A DNA stretch of 6,893 bases from Comamonadaceae bacterium. Its GTDB lineage: Bacteria > Pseudomonadota > Gammaproteobacteria > Burkholderiales > Burkholderiaceae_C. Every line of letters starts with the position of its first letter. Position 1 is the first letter of the stretch. Positions 6,141-6,893 of the stretch are shown piece by piece. The stretch covers positions 1 to 6,893 of the forward strand of contig CANJNX010000042.1 in assembly GCA_947475495.1 (NCBI GenBank). Reading direction: 5' to 3'. A model generated the notes under the pieces. The model searched no databases and was not told where the DNA came from. It worked only from the letters and a program-made list of their open reading frames with translations. A program made the translations under genes and the position numbers.

Positions 6141-6529
6141 GGCTCTAACTTCTCTCTGGCAAGGGCTTTGCGAAGCGCTTTTTCTTCCATTCCACTCGTG
6201 CCTTCGCGGCGCTCCAATTCAGCAATGACCTGCGCTGGGGTTAAACCGTAATGGGCTAAGGCAATCAGAGTATGGAACCACAAATCGGCGACTTCATAAA
6301 TGACTTTGGACTTGTCTGCCCCATGGTCTACATCCTTGGCGGCCATCACCACCTCGGTGGCCTCTTCGCCAATTTTTTTGAGGAAGGCGTCTGGCCCTTG
6401 GTCCAGCAAACGCGCCACGTAACTAGATTGCGGATCACCTCCATTGGCCACTTTGCGGCTTTCAATCACTGTGGCCAGGCGCATCAATGCGTCTGCGGTC
6501 GAGGAAAGGGGTGGGGAAGTGAGGGACAT
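6137..6529 (-). CDS. hisE: Phosphoribosyl-ATP pyrophosphatase
   Basis: This 130-residue cytosolic enzyme converts phosphoribosyl-ATP to phosphoribosyl-AMP, the second step of histidine synthesis. It is an all-helical MazG-like fold. The metal-binding signature GEEATE is at 54-59 (E55, E56, E59) and EVADLWFH at 79-86 (E79, D82). The N-terminal ten or so residues ([10 protein letters not shown]) look disordered and precede the domain that begins near A12. It follows hisI after four bases and overlaps hinT by ATGA. No good Shine-Dalgarno sequence is seen, which fits translational coupling to hisI. Separate hisI and hisE genes, rather than a HisIE fusion as in E. coli, are normal in betaproteobacteria. 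Confidence 0.96.
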   Translation of the reverse strand: MSLTSPPLSSTADALMRLATVIESRKVANGGDPQSSYVARLLDQGPDAFLKKIGEEATEVVMAAKDVDHGADKSKVIYEVADLWFHTLIALAHYGLTPAQVIAELERREGTSGMEEKALRKALAREKLEP

Positions 6530-6533
6530 GGTG

Positions 6534-6893
6534 TTACTTATAGATGGTGTCAGGATTTTTCAAAACAGGGTCCACACTGTGCCATTGGCCGTCTTTTAAA
6601 ACACTGAAAAAGCAAGAATGGCGTCCCGTATGACAGGCAATGCCTGGCGTATGGCCTTCTTGGGTGACGGTTAGCAAGACTACGTCGTTGTCGCAGTCGA
6701 TACGAATCTCATGAACCGTTTGAATATGGCCCGACTCCTCGCCCTTGAACCACAGCTTGTTGCGCGAACGGCTGAAGTACACCGCCCTTTTCAGCTCGGC
6801 CGTCTTTTGCAACGCCTCGCGGTTCATCCAGGCGAACATCAACACGTCGCCGGAGCCTTGTTCTTGGGCAATGACCGGCACCAGGCCTTTGTC
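6534..6893 (-). CDS. hisI: Phosphoribosyl-AMP cyclohydrolase (5' end beyond right edge)
   Basis: HisI opens the purine ring of phosphoribosyl-AMP, the third step of histidine synthesis. The reading frame is open to the last base and the window holds its last 119 residues; the sequence begins [12 protein letters not shown], so only about 10-15 residues should be missing. Visible signatures are FAWMN, YFSRSR..LW.KGE.SGH, the DCDND metal site (residues 66-70 of the visible part) and the zinc ligands in [11 protein letters not shown] (C87, C94, with C67 of DCDND). A GTG at 6881 could open the frame inside the window, but it lies within the conserved N-terminal region and is not a likely start. 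The TAA stop is four bases before hisE. Confidence 0.96.
   Translation of the reverse strand, partial: DKGLVPVIAQEQGSGDVLMFAWMNREALQKTAELKRAVYFSRSRNKLWFKGEESGHIQTVHEIRIDCDNDVVLLTVTQEGHTPGIACHTGRHSCFFSVLKDGQWHSVDPVLKNPDTIYK

Noticed and set aside
1..6893. Search for mobile elements, CRISPR arrays, tRNAs, toxin-antitoxin or defence genes
   Set aside because: The window is almost completely filled by recognised core genes. No transposase, integrase, repeat array or tRNA-like cloverleaf was seen.

Overview
The window looks like an ordinary core segment of a betaproteobacterial chromosome, most likely Burkholderiales and probably Comamonadaceae (a Rhodoferax- or Limnohabitans-like lineage is my guess). 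The grounds are the gene order his – hit – tatABC – degS-like protease – Nif3 – petAB, the betaproteobacterial TatB with a long basic C-terminal tail, and the style of the Rieske protein and cytochrome b. There is no sign of mobile DNA, phage, CRISPR or a horizontally acquired island. No gap between genes is longer than about 115 bases.

Layout, left to right: the 5' part of petB (cytochrome b, running off the left edge), petA (Rieske protein), a PdxA-family dehydrogenase and a Nif3/YbgI-family protein, all on the minus strand. A divergent intergenic region of about 115 bp follows. Next is a plus-strand, membrane-anchored, single-PDZ DegS-like protease, the only plus-strand gene. It converges on tatC. 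Then, on the minus strand, come tatC, tatB, tatA, a HIT-family protein (hinT), hisE (phosphoribosyl-ATP pyrophosphatase) and hisI (phosphoribosyl-AMP cyclohydrolase, whose 5' end lies beyond the right edge).

Transcription probably proceeds right to left in units: hisI-hisE-hinT (4-nt gap, then an ATGA overlap); tatA-tatB-tatC with its own candidate promoter in the 3' end of hinT; nif3-pdxA (ATGA overlap); and petA-petB, probably continuing to petC outside the window. The genes fall into histidine biosynthesis steps 2 and 3, twin-arginine export, envelope proteolysis, and the cytochrome bc1 complex. The Rieske protein is normally a Tat substrate, so the locus contains both an export machine and one of its clients.

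I did not find an undescribed multi-gene system. The observations most worth checking are: (1) TatB carries Lys at position 8 where E. coli has Glu, while the local Rieske Tat signal is Lys-Arg rather than Arg-Arg; (2) the pdxA-family gene has several PdxA2-like sequence features and lies outside the usual surA-pdxA-ksgA context; (3) a hairpin sits on the tatA stop codon, followed by a short U-run, and might set the TatA:TatBC ratio; (4) the Nif3 gene may be leaderless.
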